NCBI RefSeq assembly: GCF_004379255.2 | Contig: NC_056047.1 | Coordinates: 32,068,293 to 32,132,292, forward strand | Source: Salvia splendens | Lineage: Eukaryota > Streptophyta > Magnoliopsida > Lamiales > Lamiaceae | Direction of reading: 5' to 3' | Length of the DNA: 64,000 nucleotides | Shown: positions 33,901 to 44,962 of the stretch, piece by piece | Numbering within the stretch: the stretch's first letter is position 1 | Layout: the number at the start of each line of letters is the position of its first letter | Notes under the pieces: model-generated | Databases searched by the model: none | Told to the model about the DNA's origin: nothing | The model's input: the letters and a program-made list of their open reading frames with translations, nothing else | Program-made: the position numbers and the translations under genes

Positions 33901-35602
33901 TCTAAAGTACTTCTTTGAGCAAAAGGAGTTGAACATGCGCCAACGTAGGTGGCTCGAGTTGGTAAAGGACTACGATTGTGGTATAAACTACCATCCAGGA
34001 AAAGCAAACGTAGTGGCCGATGCTCTTAGTAGGAAGTCTCAATCTCAGCTGGCCACCCTTCTTACCATCGAGGAGAGCTTAATCCAAGAGTTCAGTAAGA
34101 TGCGGTTGGAGGTAGTGAGAATGCCCGAGACTGTGGAAGGAATAGTAGCCACGTTGGTGATGGAACCCGACTTAAGGGCCAGAATTGTGGAAGCTCAACG
34201 GCAAGATACGTTACTAGAAAAGATTCGCTCAGAAGTGAGGACGGGTGAACTCGAAAACTTTCACGAGGCAGCGGATAATGGTCTCACATACAAGGGAAGG
34301 TTGTGTGTGCCTAAGGATGAAGGCCTGAGGATCGAAATCATGAGAGAAGCACATGAAACCCCATACGCCGCTCATCCAGGAAGCACCAAGATGTATCAAG
34401 ACTTGAAAAGACAATTTTGGTGGAACGGTATGAAAAAGCATGTTGCAGCTTTTGTGGAGAGATGCCTAGCATGTCAACAAGTAAAGGCGCTACACCAACG
34501 GCCCTATGGGAAATTGCAACCCCTCGAAATCCCAGAATGGAAGTGGGAACATATTGCAATGGACTTTGTGATAGGACTGCCAAAATCCCAGCGAGGAAAC
34601 ACTGTGATTTGGGTGATTATAGATCGTCTCACCAAATCTGCTCATTTTGTACCGATTCGTGCTACTTATGGGTCCGACCAGTTGGCTAAAGTATATGTAC
34701 GGGAGATTATACGCTTGCATGGAGTACCAGCGACAATTACATCTGATCGCGATGCTAAATTCACTTCTAGATTTTGGACAAGCCTGCAGCGCGAGTTGGG
34801 GACTAAGTTGAATTTCAGTACAGCTTTCCACCCACAAACCGACGGGCAGTCGGAGAGAACAATACAAGCCTTAGAGGATATGCTACGAGCCGTGGTGCTT
34901 GATCGAGGCTGGGGTTGGGAAGAAGTGTTGCCATTGGTTGAGTTTGCGTACAATAATAGTTACCAGGCGACTATCAAGATGGCTCCATATGAGGCATTGT
35001 ATGGAAAGAAGTGTAGATCGCCACTTTATTGGGATGAAGTGGGTGAGAGAAGAATTCTCGGACCAGACTCTGTAGAAGAGATGATAGAGATTGTCCGACA
35101 AATCCGTGGGAGGATCAAGGAGGCACAGGATCGGCAGAAATCTTATGCGGATGTTCGAAGGACCGATTTACAATTCGAGGTCGGAGAAAAGGTCTTTCTG
35201 AAAGTTTCCCCTTCTAAGGGAATAACTCGTTTTGGAGTGAAAGGAAAGCTGAGACCCCGATTTATCGGTCCATACGAGATTTTGGATAGAGTCGGCGTGG
35301 TGGCATACAGATTGGCCTTACCACCAAGCTTTGGGAATGTGCACAACGTCTTCCATGTGTCACAATTGAGGAAGTACGTGTTTGACCCCACACACATAGT
35401 TCACCAGGAAGAGATGATGATCCTAAACCCCGATCTAAGCTATGAGGAGAAGCCCGAGGCCATTTTGGATCGAAGAGTGCAAGAATTGAGGAATAAGTCA
35501 ATTGCTTCGGTGAAAGTACGGTGGAGGAATCATGGAGTCGAAGAAGCAACATGGGAATCAGAAGATAGAATGAGAGAGAAGTTTCCAGAACTGTTTGAGT
35601 AA
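30920..35602 (+). CDS. Chromovirus Gag-Pol polyprotein, uninterrupted, with fused N-terminal extension
   Basis: The 1560-residue frame contains, in order: an N-terminal 80 residues ([12 protein letters not shown]...) belonging to a separate upstream ORF in the outer copy; a polyproline run (about 83-97); Gag (about 115-235); a zinc knuckle ([14 protein letters not shown], about 355); protease ([11 protein letters not shown], about 445); reverse transcriptase with FIDDVLVYS (about 780); RNase H ([10 protein letters not shown], about 927); integrase with HHCC region (about 1141-1185) and D1215, D1276, E1312 (D,D35E); and a C-terminal chromodomain (about 1512-1560). It copies element RNA into DNA and inserts it; chromodomains are known to bias chromovirus integration. 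All catalytic motifs are present. The N-terminal fusion results from a 575-bp deletion relative to the outer copy. Confidence 0.95.
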   Translation: MARMFRIPRRSDRDRLRAQRVLRDYRVYRKKDHVPLIEFVAHFDTLWRAAQEFGVTEHDGIEKLIELLPDSWKEWAERTVEAPPPPPPPPPPPPPPPQERFIVTFSRQNPPKFDGQGDPSKAEEWIRGLERIFRVMECTDRERIAGATFQLSGAADYWWETRQRTMNPARLEALTWEEFKVEIDNKYVPKTYRRAKVVEFHTLSQGRMTVTEYDRALAQMARYAPELMDTYEKWAVKFRAGLRDEIKAALACRGELSYSEILTCALDVEDALPKPRVVATTNATPLQAQPGHQEKRRWDGDQTQYGGKRPQHMRNAPFNGGRQNTFQPRANFPPRNPQCGRCFKYHTGECRDPRCFNCGGSGHYLRNCPSKNMGMGMRQNQLGFRPPSQALPAPPPQQRRQGLPSQARAYALKGKQPANGKETSGQGNLAGMGTLLNMPIVVLFDTGASHSFISTSCVDTLGLSTVKTEPTMSVTSPVGGTIDISRSCACVNFGIGELSLVAHNLQIMTMGSVDIILGMDWLAENYVTLHCREREISFETPGKEPTKFHGIPMSRRKSIVSALQATTMMRKGCPAYLVYLNGEEKKDRKIEDVAIVREYPDVFPDALPGPPPDRQVEFTIDLEPGSAPISKAPYRMAPKELEELKVQLQELLELGFIRPSVSPWGAPVLFVKKKDGTMRMCIDYRELNKLTLKNKYPLPRIDDLFDQLRGAGVFSKMDLRSGYHQLRVRREDVPKTAFRTRYGHYEFVVMPFGLTNAPAVFMDLMNRVFHPFLDRFVLVFIDDVLVYSKNEEEHKEHLRTVLATLRDEKLYAKFSKCEFWLKEVNFLGHVVTSDGIRVDPAKVEAVQEWKSPSTQNKIRSFLGLAGYYRRFIEGFSKIARPMTQQLKKGVKMIWTPECEASFQLLKEKLTTAPILAMPESGTDYAVYTDASKVGLGCVLMQKGKVIAYASRQLKPHELNYPTHDLELAAVVHALKIWRHHLYGVRCEIYTDHKSLKYFFEQKELNMRQRRWLELVKDYDCGINYHPGKANVVADALSRKSQSQLATLLTIEESLIQEFSKMRLEVVRMPETVEGIVATLVMEPDLRARIVEAQRQDTLLEKIRSEVRTGELENFHEAADNGLTYKGRLCVPKDEGLRIEIMREAHETPYAAHPGSTKMYQDLKRQFWWNGMKKHVAAFVERCLACQQVKALHQRPYGKLQPLEIPEWKWEHIAMDFVIGLPKSQRGNTVIWVIIDRLTKSAHFVPIRATYGSDQLAKVYVREIIRLHGVPATITSDRDAKFTSRFWTSLQRELGTKLNFSTAFHPQTDGQSERTIQALEDMLRAVVLDRGWGWEEVLPLVEFAYNNSYQATIKMAPYEALYGKKCRSPLYWDEVGERRILGPDSVEEMIEIVRQIRGRIKEAQDRQKSYADVRRTDLQFEVGEKVFLKVSPSKGITRFGVKGKLRPRFIGPYEILDRVGVVAYRLALPPSFGNVHNVFHVSQLRKYVFDPTHIVHQEEMMILNPDLSYEEKPEAILDRRVQELRNKSIASVKVRWRNHGVEEATWESEDRMREKFPELFE

Positions 35603-35628
35603 TCTATCAAATTTCGAGACGAAATTTT

Positions 35629-35644
35629 GTTAAGGTGGGAGGAA
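35629..35644 (+). other. Polypurine tract of the inner chromovirus
   Basis: AAGGTGGGAGGAA lies directly before the TG of the 3' LTR at 35645. It is preceded by TTTCGAGACGAAATTTTGTT, also seen in the outer element and, in variant form, near 61885. Confidence 0.85.
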
Positions 35645-37356
35645 TGTAATATCCGAATGTTGTGGAATTTTATTCTTTTAGTTAAGGTTGTTTTTTTAGA
35701 ATTTGTGTTTAAAATATGGTGTGGAAAATATTAATTGTGTTTGTTTGATTGTTGTGGATGTGGTATAATTTACCTAGGCAAATTAAAATGGAATTAATTA
35801 ATTAAGCTATGAATAAAAACTCCTAAGTAACTAATTTCTTTTTCCCTCTCTCCCTCCCCATTTTCGAACCCCCTCTCCCCACAAATCTCTCAACCTCCCC
35901 ACTCCCTCATAACCGATTCCCCCCCCCCCTTTTCCTTTTCTTTTCTCTTTCGGTCTCTCTCTCTCAATCTCTCTCTCTTTCGCGAAGTTGCTCTCTCACC
36001 GGTAAGTTCTCTCGCCCTCCTCCCTCTCGGTTTACCTTTCCCCTTTCACTCCCTCTCATCATCGTCTTGGATTCCTCAAGGTGATACCCCCCTTCGTCGT
36101 GAATCGGAGTCGTAAGAGGAGGTAAAGCTTTTTCACTACGTTGAACTATCCGGGAAAGGTAACACAAGGCCTCAACTCTCGTTTAATTCGAAATTCATGC
36201 ATGTAGGACGTTTTGGAGGGGTTAGATGCTGAATAAGTTGTGGGATTATGTGTTTGTGTGAAGCATGTTTTTGTTGGTAACTGACAGTGGATTCCGACCC
36301 CTTTTTGACTGAGCAAACGATCTTCTTTTGGTACGAATTTTTAACTGTATGAACTTGGATGTGTCTTCGGTGTGGCGTGTAAATTTCAGCTGCATTGGAT
36401 GTCGTATGATTTATTATGATTTTTGCAAGTAAACTGCGCAGATTCACGAATTGTATGTTGTTGGGAGATGTTTTCATGTGCAATGGTTGTGTTTCTGAGT
36501 GTTGTGCTTTTGTGATGTATGTGGGTGTGTTTGGCCAAGAGATGGCTCGGGAAAATCAGTGTTTGGTTCGAGAGTTTCGTGTGTGTTGGCCGAGAGTTTT
36601 AGGGTTCAGCCTAGGGCAGTTTTGTGGAGAAGTTTGGAAGGGATGATCCCAGGTGTTTGGGTGTGTTTTGGGATGTAGAATGCGTGGTGTGTTTGTCGTA
36701 TAGGGTTTGAGAATCGGGGGTTAGAGGAAAAGGGGTGTAAACTGGGCCGCGCCAGGTGCCGAGCCATGGCCGAGACGGGTGCCGCGCCAGTGCCGAGCCA
36801 GGCGGCCGAGACGGTCGGCCGAGGTGCCGAGCCAGGCGGCCGAGACGGTCGGCCGAGACACCGAGCCAGGTGGTCGAGACAGTCGGCCGAGACACCGAGC
36901 CAGGCGGCCGAGACAGTCGGCCGAGACACCGAGCCAGGCGGCCGAGACAGTCGGCCGAGACACCGAGCCAGGTGGCCGAGACAGTCGGCCGAGACACCGA
37001 GCCAGGCGGCCGAGACAGTCGGCCGAGACACCGAGCCAGGTGGTCGAGACGGGCGGCCGAGGTGCCGAGCCAGGCGGCCGACGTGCCGAGCCAGGCGGCC
37101 GACGTGCCGAGCCAGGCGGCCGACGTGCCGAGCCAGGCGGCCGACGTGCCGAACCAGGCGGCCGACGTGCCGAGCCAGACAATGCATGATTCCTACTTAG
37201 GAATGTCGTCACAGTACCTTGTTTTGAAATGAACTCCCTCTTATTAAATGTTTTTGGGTCAAATATTCTTGTTCTCCCCTTTCTTCCCCGCTTCTTTACT
37301 CCTCCCCTAGTCGCGGTCCACCGTACTTCCTATCCTTAGGAAATACGGGCGTGACA
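35645..37356 (+). mobile_element. Inner chromovirus 3' LTR with internal deletion and filler
   Basis: It follows the 5' LTR closely until 37180, then lacks what corresponds to 5' LTR positions 29079-30147 (about 1069 bp). A 16-bp filler (37181-37196) occupies the junction before the sequence resumes at TTAGGAATGTCG. The CA terminus and the TSD are intact. The minisatellite part is 36755-37177. Confidence 0.92.
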
Positions 37357-37361
37357 CTTTC

Positions 37362-39060
37362 CTCGTAAAAGATCACTCTTTTTGAAAGATAAATAAATCA
37401 TGATTAGAGTCAGGGTAGACGATGTTTAACGACAATGCATGATTCCTACTTGGATGACTTCAACATCTAGCACGTTACACGTATACACACTTAACAACAT
37501 CTCATAAGCCAATCACACAAAAACACACGCCCGAAAACACACCCCGCACGCACCCGACACGCATACGACGTACCCAAAACGCGCACACGACACACACACA
37601 ACACTCATACTCCTGGCATACCCTTACTGTGCAACGGCTCACTTGGCTCGGAAAAGGTTCGGAAAAAGCTCGGAAAAAGGATCGGCGTCTCGGCCTGGCT
37701 CGGTGTCTCGGCCGCCTGGCTCGGTACCTCGGCCGACCGTCTCGGCCGCCTGGCTCGGCACCTCGGCCGCCTGGTTCGGCACCTCGGCCGACCGTCTCGG
37801 CCGCCTGGCTCGGCACCTGTCTCGGCACATGGCTCGGCCCTGGCTCGGCACGGCTCGGCACCTGTCTCGGCACATGGCTCGGCACCTGGCTCGGCACTGG
37901 CTCGGTGTCTGTCTCGGCGTCTGGCTCGGCACTGGCTCGATCATGTGTACACCCGTTTTTCCCCAACCAACGATTCTCAAACCCTATACGACAACCACAC
38001 CGCACATTCTACATCCCAAAACACACCCAAACACCTGGGATCAACCCTTCAACACTCTCCACCACACTGCCCTAGGCCGAACCCTAAAACTCTCGGCCAA
38101 CACACACGAAACCCTCGAACCAAACGCTGATTCCTCCGAGCCATCTCTTGGCCAAACACACCCACAGACTTCACAAAAACGAAGCACTCAGACACACCCC
38201 CATTGCACACACATACATCACCCAGAACACACAACTCTCAGAACTGCGCAGTTTACTTGCGAAAATCATAATAAAATCATACGACCTCCAAAGAAGCTGA
38301 AATTTACTCACCACACCCAAGACACATCCAATTTTATACAGTTAAAATTTCGTATCAAAAGGAGATCTTTTGCTCAGTCGAAAAGGGGTCGGAACCCACT
38401 GTCAGTTATCACCGAAAACATGTTCAACACAAACACATAGCCACAAATCCTATTCGACATCTAAACCATCCAAAAACGTCCTACATGCATGTTTTTCGAA
38501 ATTATCATGAGTTAGGGTATCGGGTTACCTTTCCCGGATAGTTCAACGTAATTCACACGCTTTACTTCTTTTCCGACTCCGATTCACAACGAGAGTGCGT
38601 AACACCTTGAATAATCCACCATTCGATGAGAGGGAGTGAAAGAAAAAGATGAGAACCGAGAGGGAGAAAGGAGAGAAGCTTACCGATGAGAGAACCCTTC
38701 GAGAGAGATGAGAGATTGAGTGATGAGGGAGGGAGAGATTGAGAGAGAGTAGATAGCCACGGTTGTGAGGAGTGGGAGGAGGTTGAGAAATTAGTGGGAG
38801 AGGGGGGGGGTTTTCGAAAAAACAGAGGAAGAGGGAGAGGAAAAAAAGAATTTAGTTAATTAGGATTTTAATTCATGATTTATTAATTATCCCAATTATA
38901 AAATGCCTAGGTAAATTATATCCCATCCACAACAATAAAATAAATCAATTAAGATTTTCCACACCATGTTTTAAACAAGAAAACACAAAAAGATCAACCA
39001 TTAATTAAAAGAATAAAAATTCAAAAAAAAACATAAGCATATTTTTTTTCGGATGTTACA
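37362..39060 (-). mobile_element. Outer chromovirus 3' LTR, proximal part
   Basis: On the minus strand it starts TGTAACATCCGAAAAA at 39060 and runs to the inner insertion site. It matches 45800-47616 closely, but its GC-rich minisatellite (about 37664-37945) is shorter than that of the 5' LTR (about 46107-46497). Confidence 0.92.
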
Positions 39061-39075
39061 TTCCTCCCACCTTAA
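39061..39075 (-). other. Polypurine tract of the outer chromovirus
   Basis: The minus strand reads TTAAGGTGGGAGGAA immediately before the LTR's TG, the same tract as in the inner copy. Confidence 0.85.
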
Positions 39076-39103
39076 CAAAATTTCGTCTCGAAATTTGCCT
39101 AGA

Positions 39104-42100
39104 TTACTCAAACAGTTCTGGAAACTTCTCTCTCATTCTATCTTCTGATTCCCATGTTGCTTCTTCGACTCCATGATTCCTCCACCGTACTTTCACCGAA
39201 GCAATTGACTTATTCCTCAATTCTTGCACCCTTCGATCCAAAATGGCCTCGGGCTTCTCCTCATAACTTAGATCGGGATTTATGACCATCATCTCTTCCT
39301 GGTGAACTATGTGTGTGGGGTCAAACACGTACTTCCTCAATTGTGACACATGGAAGACGTTGTGCACATTCCCAAAGCTTGGTGGTAGGGCCAATCTGTA
39401 TGCTACCACGCCGACTCTATCCAAAATCTCGTACGGACCGATAAATCGGGGTCTCAGTTTTCCTTTCACTCCAAAACGAGTTATTCCTTTAGAAGGGGAA
39501 ACTTTCAGAAAGACCTTTTCTCCGACCTCGAATTGTAAATCGGTCCTTCGAACATCCGCATAAGATTTCTGCCGATCCTGTGCCTCCTTGATCCTCCCAC
39601 GGATTTGTCGGACAATCTCTATCATCTCTTCTACAGAGTCTGGTCCGAGAATTCTTCTCTCACCCACTTCATCCCAATAAAGTGGCGATCTACACTTCTT
39701 TCCATACAATGCCTCATATGGAGCCATCTTGATAGTCGCCTGGTAACTATTATTGTACGCAAACTCAACCAATGGCAACACTTCTTCCCAACCCCAGCCT
39801 CGATCAAGCACCACGGCTCGTAGCATATCCTCTAAGGCTTGTATTGTTCTCTCCGACTGCCCGTCGGTTTGTGGGTGGAAAGCTGTACTGAAATTCAACT
39901 TAGTCCCCAACTCGCGCTGCAGGCTTGTCCAAAATCTAGAAGTGAATTTAGCATCGCGATCAGATGTAATTGTTGCGGGTACGCCATGCAAGCATATAAT
40001 CTCCCGTACATATACTTTAGCCAACTGGTCGGACCCATAAGTAGCACGAACCGGTACAAAATGTGCAGATTTGGTGAGACGATCTATGATCACCCAAATC
40101 ACAGTGTTCCCTCGCTGGGATCTTGGCAGTCCTATCACAAAGTCCATTGCAATATGTTCCCACTTCCATTCTGGAATCTCGAGGGGTTGCAATCTCCCAT
40201 AGGGCCGTTGGTGTAGTGCCTTTACTTGTTGACATGCTAGGCATCTCTCCACAAAAGCTGCAACATGCTTTTTCATACCGTTCCACCAAAATTGTCTTTT
40301 CAAGTCTTGATACATCTTGGTGCTTCCTGGATGAGCAGCGTATGGGGTTTCATGTGCTTCTCTCATGATTTCCATCCTCAGGCCTTCATCCTTAGGCACA
40401 CACAATCTTCCCTTGTATGTGAGACCATTATCTGCTGCCTCACGAAAATTTCCGAGTTCACCCGTCCTCACTTCTGAGCGAAACTTTTCTAGTAACGTAT
40501 CTCGCCGTTGAGCTTCCACAATTCTGGCTCTTAAGTCGGGTTCCATCACCAACGTGGCTACTATTTCTTCCACAGTCTCGGGCATTCTCACTACCTCCAA
40601 CCGCATCTTACTGAACTCTTGGATTAAGCTCTCCTCGATAGTAAGAAAGGTGGCCAGCTGAGATTGAGACTTCCTACTAAGAGCATCGGCCACTACGTTT
40701 GCTTTTCCTGGATGGTAGTTTATACCACAATCGTAGTCCTTTACCAACTCGAGCCACCTACGTTGGCGCATGTTCAACTCCTTTTGCTCAAAGAAGTACT
40801 TTAGACTCTTATGGTCCGTGTATATCTCACAACGGACTCCATAAAGATGATGTCTCCAGATCTTCAAAGCATGTACCACGGCTGCCAGTTCCAGGTCATG
40901 CGTCGGATAATTCAGCTCATGGGGCTTCAATTGTCTCGATGCATATGCGATCACTTTCCCCTTCTGCATAAGCACACATCCAAGTCCCACCTTCGACGCA
41001 TCCGTATACACCGCATAGTCAGTCTCTGACTCCGGCACGGCTAGAATTGGTGCGGTGGTCAATTTCTCCTTCAACAACTGAAAGCTCGCCTCACACTCCG
41101 GCGTCCAATTCATCTTGACTCCCTTTTTCAGTTGTTGAGTCATTGGCCTTGCTATCTTCGAGAATCCCTCAATGAACCTTCGATAATAGCCCGCCAGTCC
41201 TAAAAAGCTTCGGATTTCATTTTGTGTAGAAGGTGACTTCCATTCCTGTACAGCTTCCACCTTGGCCGGGTCTACACGAATTCCATCTGAGGTTACTATA
41301 TGTCCAAGAAAGTTAACTTCCTTGAGCCAAAACTCGCACTTACTGAACTTGGCATATAGTTTCTCGTCCCTTAGAGTTGCTAGGACTGTTCTCAAGTGCT
41401 CTTTGTGCTCCTCCACGTTCTTTGAGTAAACGAGCACATCATCGATGAAAACTAGGACAAACCGGTCCAAATATGGATGGAACACGCGGTTCATAAGGTC
41501 CATGAACACTGCCGGGGCATTCGTCAGTCCAAAAGGCATCACCACGAACTCATAATGACCATATCTTGTTCGGAAAGCCGTCTTGGGTACATCTTCTCGC
41601 CGAACCCTCAGCTGATGGTACCCAGACCTCAAATCCATCTTAGAGAAGACTCCTGCCCCTCGAAGTTGGTCAAACAAGTCGTCTATCCTTGGTAGTGGAT
41701 ACTTGTTCTTCAGCGTCAGTTTGTTTAGCTCTCGATAGTCGATGCACATCCTCATCGATCCATCCTTCTTCTTCACAAACAACACTGGTGCTCCCCATGG
41801 CGACACGCTAGGTCTAATGAATCCCAATTCCAGTAGCTCTTGTAGTTGCACCTTAAGCTCCTCCAACTCTTTTGGCGCCATCCTATAAGGTGCTTTGGAT
41901 ATTGGTGCCGATCCGGGCTCCAGATCGATCGTGAATTCTACTTGCCTGTCGGGTGGGGGTCCCGGCAATGCATCGGGGAAGACATCGGGATATTCACTCA
42001 CTATCGCCACATCTTCTATCTTCCTGTCTTTCTTCTCCTCCCCATTCAAATAAACAAGGTACGCTGGACATCCCTTTCTCATCATTGTAGTGGCTTGCAG

Positions 42101-43579
42101 CGCAGAGACAATGGACTTGCGTCGGCTCATTGAGAAACCGTAAAACTTCGTCGGCTCTTTTCCTGGGGTTTCAAACAAAATTTCCCTTTCTCTACAATGA
42201 AGGATAACGTGGTTCTCCGCTAACCAATCCATACCCAAGATTATGTCTACGCTACCCATCGTCATTATTTGCAAATTATGGGCCACTAAACTGAGTTCAC
42301 CTATTCCAAAGTTCACACATGCACAAGATCGGGATATATCTATAGTCCCGCCTACCGGTGAGGTCACACTCATAGTGGGTTCGGTCTTAACAGTAGGTAA
42401 TCCCAAAGTATCCACACAAGAAGTTGATATAAAGGAATGCGATGCACCCGTATCAAACAAGACAACTATAGGCATATTTAGAAGTGTGCCCATACCTGCC
42501 ATGTTTCCTTGCCCAAAGGTTTCTTTCCCATTTGCCGGCTGCTTCCCCTTCAAGGCGTAGGCCCTTGCTTGCGACGGCAATCCTTGGCGGCGTTGTTGCG
42601 GTGGAGGTGCAGGTAGTGCCTGGGATTGTGGACGGAAGCCTAGCTGGTTCTGTCTCGATCCCGTTCCCATGTTCTTATTTGGGCAACTTCGGAAGTAATG
42701 GCCACTTCCACCACAGTTGAAGCACCTAGGGTCTCGACACTCTCCGGTGTGGTACTTGAAGCACCTTCCACATTGGGGGTTCCTCGGCGGAAAGTTTGCC
42801 CTCGGTTGAAAGGTATTCTGTCTCCCGCCATTGAAGGGTGCGTTCCTCATGTGTTGTGGCCTCTTGCCACCATACTGAGTTTGATCGCCATCCCACCTCC
42901 TCTTCTCTTGGTGACCTGACTGGGCTTGTAGAGGTGTCGCGTTTGTTGTCGCCACAACTCTTGGTTTAGGGAGTGCATCTTCCACGTCCAGTGCACAAGT
43001 CAAGATCTCCGAGTAGGAGAGTTCTCCTCGGCAAGCCAATGCGGCCTTTATCTCATCTCTGAGCCCGGCCCGGAACTTCACCGCCCATTTCTCATCGGTG
43101 TCCATCAACTCGGGCGCATATCGTGCCATCTGCGCGAGGGCTCGGTCATATTCAGTCACAGTCATTCGGCCTTGGCTCAACGTGTGGAATTCTACCACCT
43201 TGGCCCGTCTGTACGTCTTTGGGACATACTTGTTGTCAATCTCCACCTTAAACTCTTCCCATGTTAGCGCTTCCAGGCGTGCAGGATTCATAGTCCTTTG
43301 CCGAGTCTCCCACCAGTAATCGGCAGCACCTGATAGTTGAAAGGTAGCGCCAGCAATGCGCTCCCTATCTGTGCATTCCATGACCCTGAAAATACGCTCG
43401 AGACCGCGTATCCACTCTTCCGCTTTTGATGGATCTCCTTGTCCATCAAATTTTGGGGGATTCTGCCTGGAGAACGTAACTATGAATCTTTCTTGTTGAG
43501 GCGGGGGTGGAGGTGGTGGTGGAGGTGGTGCCTCCACGTTGGGTACTTGTCGTGGTTGGCGTACACGTCTTGGCGGCAT
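39104..43579 (-). CDS. Chromovirus Gag-Pol polyprotein (outer element), uninterrupted
   Basis: The 1491-residue frame starts [12 protein letters not shown], a start typical of chromovirus Gag, followed by polyproline. The rest is nearly collinear with the inner element's protein: Gag, zinc knuckle [14 protein letters not shown], protease [11 protein letters not shown], reverse transcriptase with FIDDVLVYS, RNase H, integrase with D,D35E, and a C-terminal chromodomain ([16 protein letters not shown]). Most differences from the inner copy are conservative. No stop or frameshift was seen, so this may be a functional coding copy, although its LTR is split by the inner insertion. Upstream on the same strand lies the separate 185-residue ORF at 43792-44349, with a ~212-bp gap between the two. 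Confidence 0.95.
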   Translation of the reverse strand: MPPRRVRQPRQVPNVEAPPPPPPPPPPQQERFIVTFSRQNPPKFDGQGDPSKAEEWIRGLERIFRVMECTDRERIAGATFQLSGAADYWWETRQRTMNPARLEALTWEEFKVEIDNKYVPKTYRRAKVVEFHTLSQGRMTVTEYDRALAQMARYAPELMDTDEKWAVKFRAGLRDEIKAALACRGELSYSEILTCALDVEDALPKPRVVATTNATPLQAQSGHQEKRRWDGDQTQYGGKRPQHMRNAPFNGGRQNTFQPRANFPPRNPQCGRCFKYHTGECRDPRCFNCGGSGHYFRSCPNKNMGTGSRQNQLGFRPQSQALPAPPPQQRRQGLPSQARAYALKGKQPANGKETFGQGNMAGMGTLLNMPIVVLFDTGASHSFISTSCVDTLGLPTVKTEPTMSVTSPVGGTIDISRSCACVNFGIGELSLVAHNLQIMTMGSVDIILGMDWLAENHVILHCREREILFETPGKEPTKFYGFSMSRRKSIVSALQATTMMRKGCPAYLVYLNGEEKKDRKIEDVAIVSEYPDVFPDALPGPPPDRQVEFTIDLEPGSAPISKAPYRMAPKELEELKVQLQELLELGFIRPSVSPWGAPVLFVKKKDGSMRMCIDYRELNKLTLKNKYPLPRIDDLFDQLRGAGVFSKMDLRSGYHQLRVRREDVPKTAFRTRYGHYEFVVMPFGLTNAPAVFMDLMNRVFHPYLDRFVLVFIDDVLVYSKNVEEHKEHLRTVLATLRDEKLYAKFSKCEFWLKEVNFLGHIVTSDGIRVDPAKVEAVQEWKSPSTQNEIRSFLGLAGYYRRFIEGFSKIARPMTQQLKKGVKMNWTPECEASFQLLKEKLTTAPILAVPESETDYAVYTDASKVGLGCVLMQKGKVIAYASRQLKPHELNYPTHDLELAAVVHALKIWRHHLYGVRCEIYTDHKSLKYFFEQKELNMRQRRWLELVKDYDCGINYHPGKANVVADALSRKSQSQLATFLTIEESLIQEFSKMRLEVVRMPETVEEIVATLVMEPDLRARIVEAQRRDTLLEKFRSEVRTGELGNFREAADNGLTYKGRLCVPKDEGLRMEIMREAHETPYAAHPGSTKMYQDLKRQFWWNGMKKHVAAFVERCLACQQVKALHQRPYGRLQPLEIPEWKWEHIAMDFVIGLPRSQRGNTVIWVIIDRLTKSAHFVPVRATYGSDQLAKVYVREIICLHGVPATITSDRDAKFTSRFWTSLQRELGTKLNFSTAFHPQTDGQSERTIQALEDMLRAVVLDRGWGWEEVLPLVEFAYNNSYQATIKMAPYEALYGKKCRSPLYWDEVGERRILGPDSVEEMIEIVRQIRGRIKEAQDRQKSYADVRRTDLQFEVGEKVFLKVSPSKGITRFGVKGKLRPRFIGPYEILDRVGVVAYRLALPPSFGNVHNVFHVSQLRKYVFDPTHIVHQEEMMVINPDLSYEEKPEAILDRRVQELRNKSIASVKVRWRNHGVEEATWESEDRMREKFPELFE

Positions 43580-43791
43580 TCTGATTCAATATCCAAAAAG
43601 TGTTACTACAATTCTCATCCAAAATTACCACTTTCTCAAAATTTTCTTATAAAATCTTCACGTAGTATAAGATGCAACACATAGGATATATATCAAAATC
43701 AAAATTCTCATAAAAGAAGGAAGGTCAACATTGTTCTCAAGAGCAGATCGTACTGAAAGCAAAACTGAAAAGACAACGAACTATTCTAATT

Positions 43792-44349
43792 CTAGACTAC
43801 GACTCTATCATCCTCATCCATAGGCCCTTCCTCTGGGTCTTCGTCATCGTCCTCCTCGGGGTTCTCTTGCAGAGCCACCTCGGGATTCCCTTGCGGAGCC
43901 TCCTCGGGTTCTTCCCCGTAGTCACCTTCAAACCCTTGCTCACCCTCGTACATGCTCACATACTTGTCCTGATACACAATCCTCTCTTGCACATCCTGTG
44001 GGGGCTGCTCTTCTCGAGAGTCCACCAGTGCACAGTACACGGCCTTCCGAAAGCCAGCCATGTCACCCACCATGTCATCGGTAACAGGCTCATGCCACGT
44101 GTACCTCCTCGCCGTTCTTTCAGCCCACTCCTTCCAGCTGTCAGGGAGCAATTCTATTAGCTTCTCAATGCCGTCGTGCTCCGTCACTCCGAACTCCTGA
44201 GCTGCCCTCCAGAGGGTGTCGAAGTGTGCTACGAACTCGATCAACGGTATGTGATCCTTCTTCCGGTACACTCTATAATCCCTGAGCACCCTCTGTGCCC
44301 TAAGTCTATCGCGATCACTCCGTCGCGGGGTTCGGAACATACGCGCCAT
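43792..44349 (-). CDS. Extra ORF upstream of gag in the outer chromovirus (185 aa, unknown function)
   Basis: The ORF starts [20 protein letters not shown], lies between the primer site and gag, and is complete with its own stop. The first ~80 residues are basic and then amphipathic ([34 protein letters not shown]), somewhat like part of a Gag helical domain. The last ~70 are strongly acidic (EEAPQGNPE, EEDDDEDPEEG). Chromoviruses usually begin coding with gag, so an ORF here is unusual. The matching 5' part in the inner element is open and in frame with gag after a deletion. I know of no family for it. It could be a duplicated or split Gag segment or a captured gene piece. Confidence 0.65.
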   Translation of the reverse strand: MARMFRTPRRSDRDRLRAQRVLRDYRVYRKKDHIPLIEFVAHFDTLWRAAQEFGVTEHDGIEKLIELLPDSWKEWAERTARRYTWHEPVTDDMVGDMAGFRKAVYCALVDSREEQPPQDVQERIVYQDKYVSMYEGEQGFEGDYGEEPEEAPQGNPEVALQENPEEDDDEDPEEGPMDEDDRVVV

Positions 44350-44946
44350 CTATAGAAAAACAGAAATAATCGCCTCGCGTATAAAAACAGGGTGCATAAC
44401 CGAAGAAGAGAGAGATATGTGTATGCAGACGTATCACTGTTCTAATTCCAAGCCCGCTGGTGTTCGAAGGCCAAAAGTTCTTATCTACTATAGGTCCAAA
44501 AAGCACTAGTGAAATCCTATCACGTCTAAGTTCAAACATTCAAAAGGCCAACACATACTCACATAAAAGCTCACATCAACATTCACGTCACCATATCATC
44601 ACACATCAGTCACATGCTTTCATGTACATTCGACACACAATAACAGTTCATAACTCTCATAATTTCCAACTTTTCACATCACTTTGTACCCTTCCACATG
44701 CATCAATATTTACTTAAACTTTCCAAAAATCATTTTCAAAACCCAAAATCACAATTTCCTCCACCTCCATATACTTTCCAAAAAAAAATCAAAATTTTCA
44801 CTACCTCATTCCAGGTTGAGTGCGATGAGTCGGATGTTGAGCCAATGACACTTTTGAAAACTTAGTCAATTATTTATTTTGACACAGGGATACAAACTAA
44901 ATCAAGACAGAAGAGACTCTTAGGTCCAGAGCAGAAAGAAAACCTA

Positions 44947-44959
44947 GGCTTTGATACCA
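44947..44959 (-). other. Primer binding site of the outer chromovirus, one substitution
   Basis: The minus strand reads TGGTATCAAAGCC, three bases inside the 5' LTR. It differs by one base from the TGGTATCAGAGCC of the inner copy and might prime less well with initiator tRNA-Met. Confidence 0.8.
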
Positions 44960-44962
44960 CTC

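Larger units (their letters stand above)
27553..37356 (+). mobile_element. Inner chromovirus (Ty3/gypsy), plus strand, TSD CTTTC
   Basis: CTTTC at 27548-27552 is repeated at 37357-37361, directly flanking TG...CA termini. The target was the 3' LTR of the outer element, a member of the same family. The 5' LTR is 27553-30307 (2755 bp) and the 3' LTR 35645-37356 (1712 bp, with an internal deletion). Gag-pol is one long frame. Apart from the deletion the LTRs differ by only a few substitutions and small indels. Confidence 0.95.

Noticed and set aside
30984..35552. Many minus-strand frames opposite the inner gag-pol (and plus-strand ones at 39309-42919)
   Set aside because: They are shadows of the strongly coding opposite strand; the same shadows appear in both copies.
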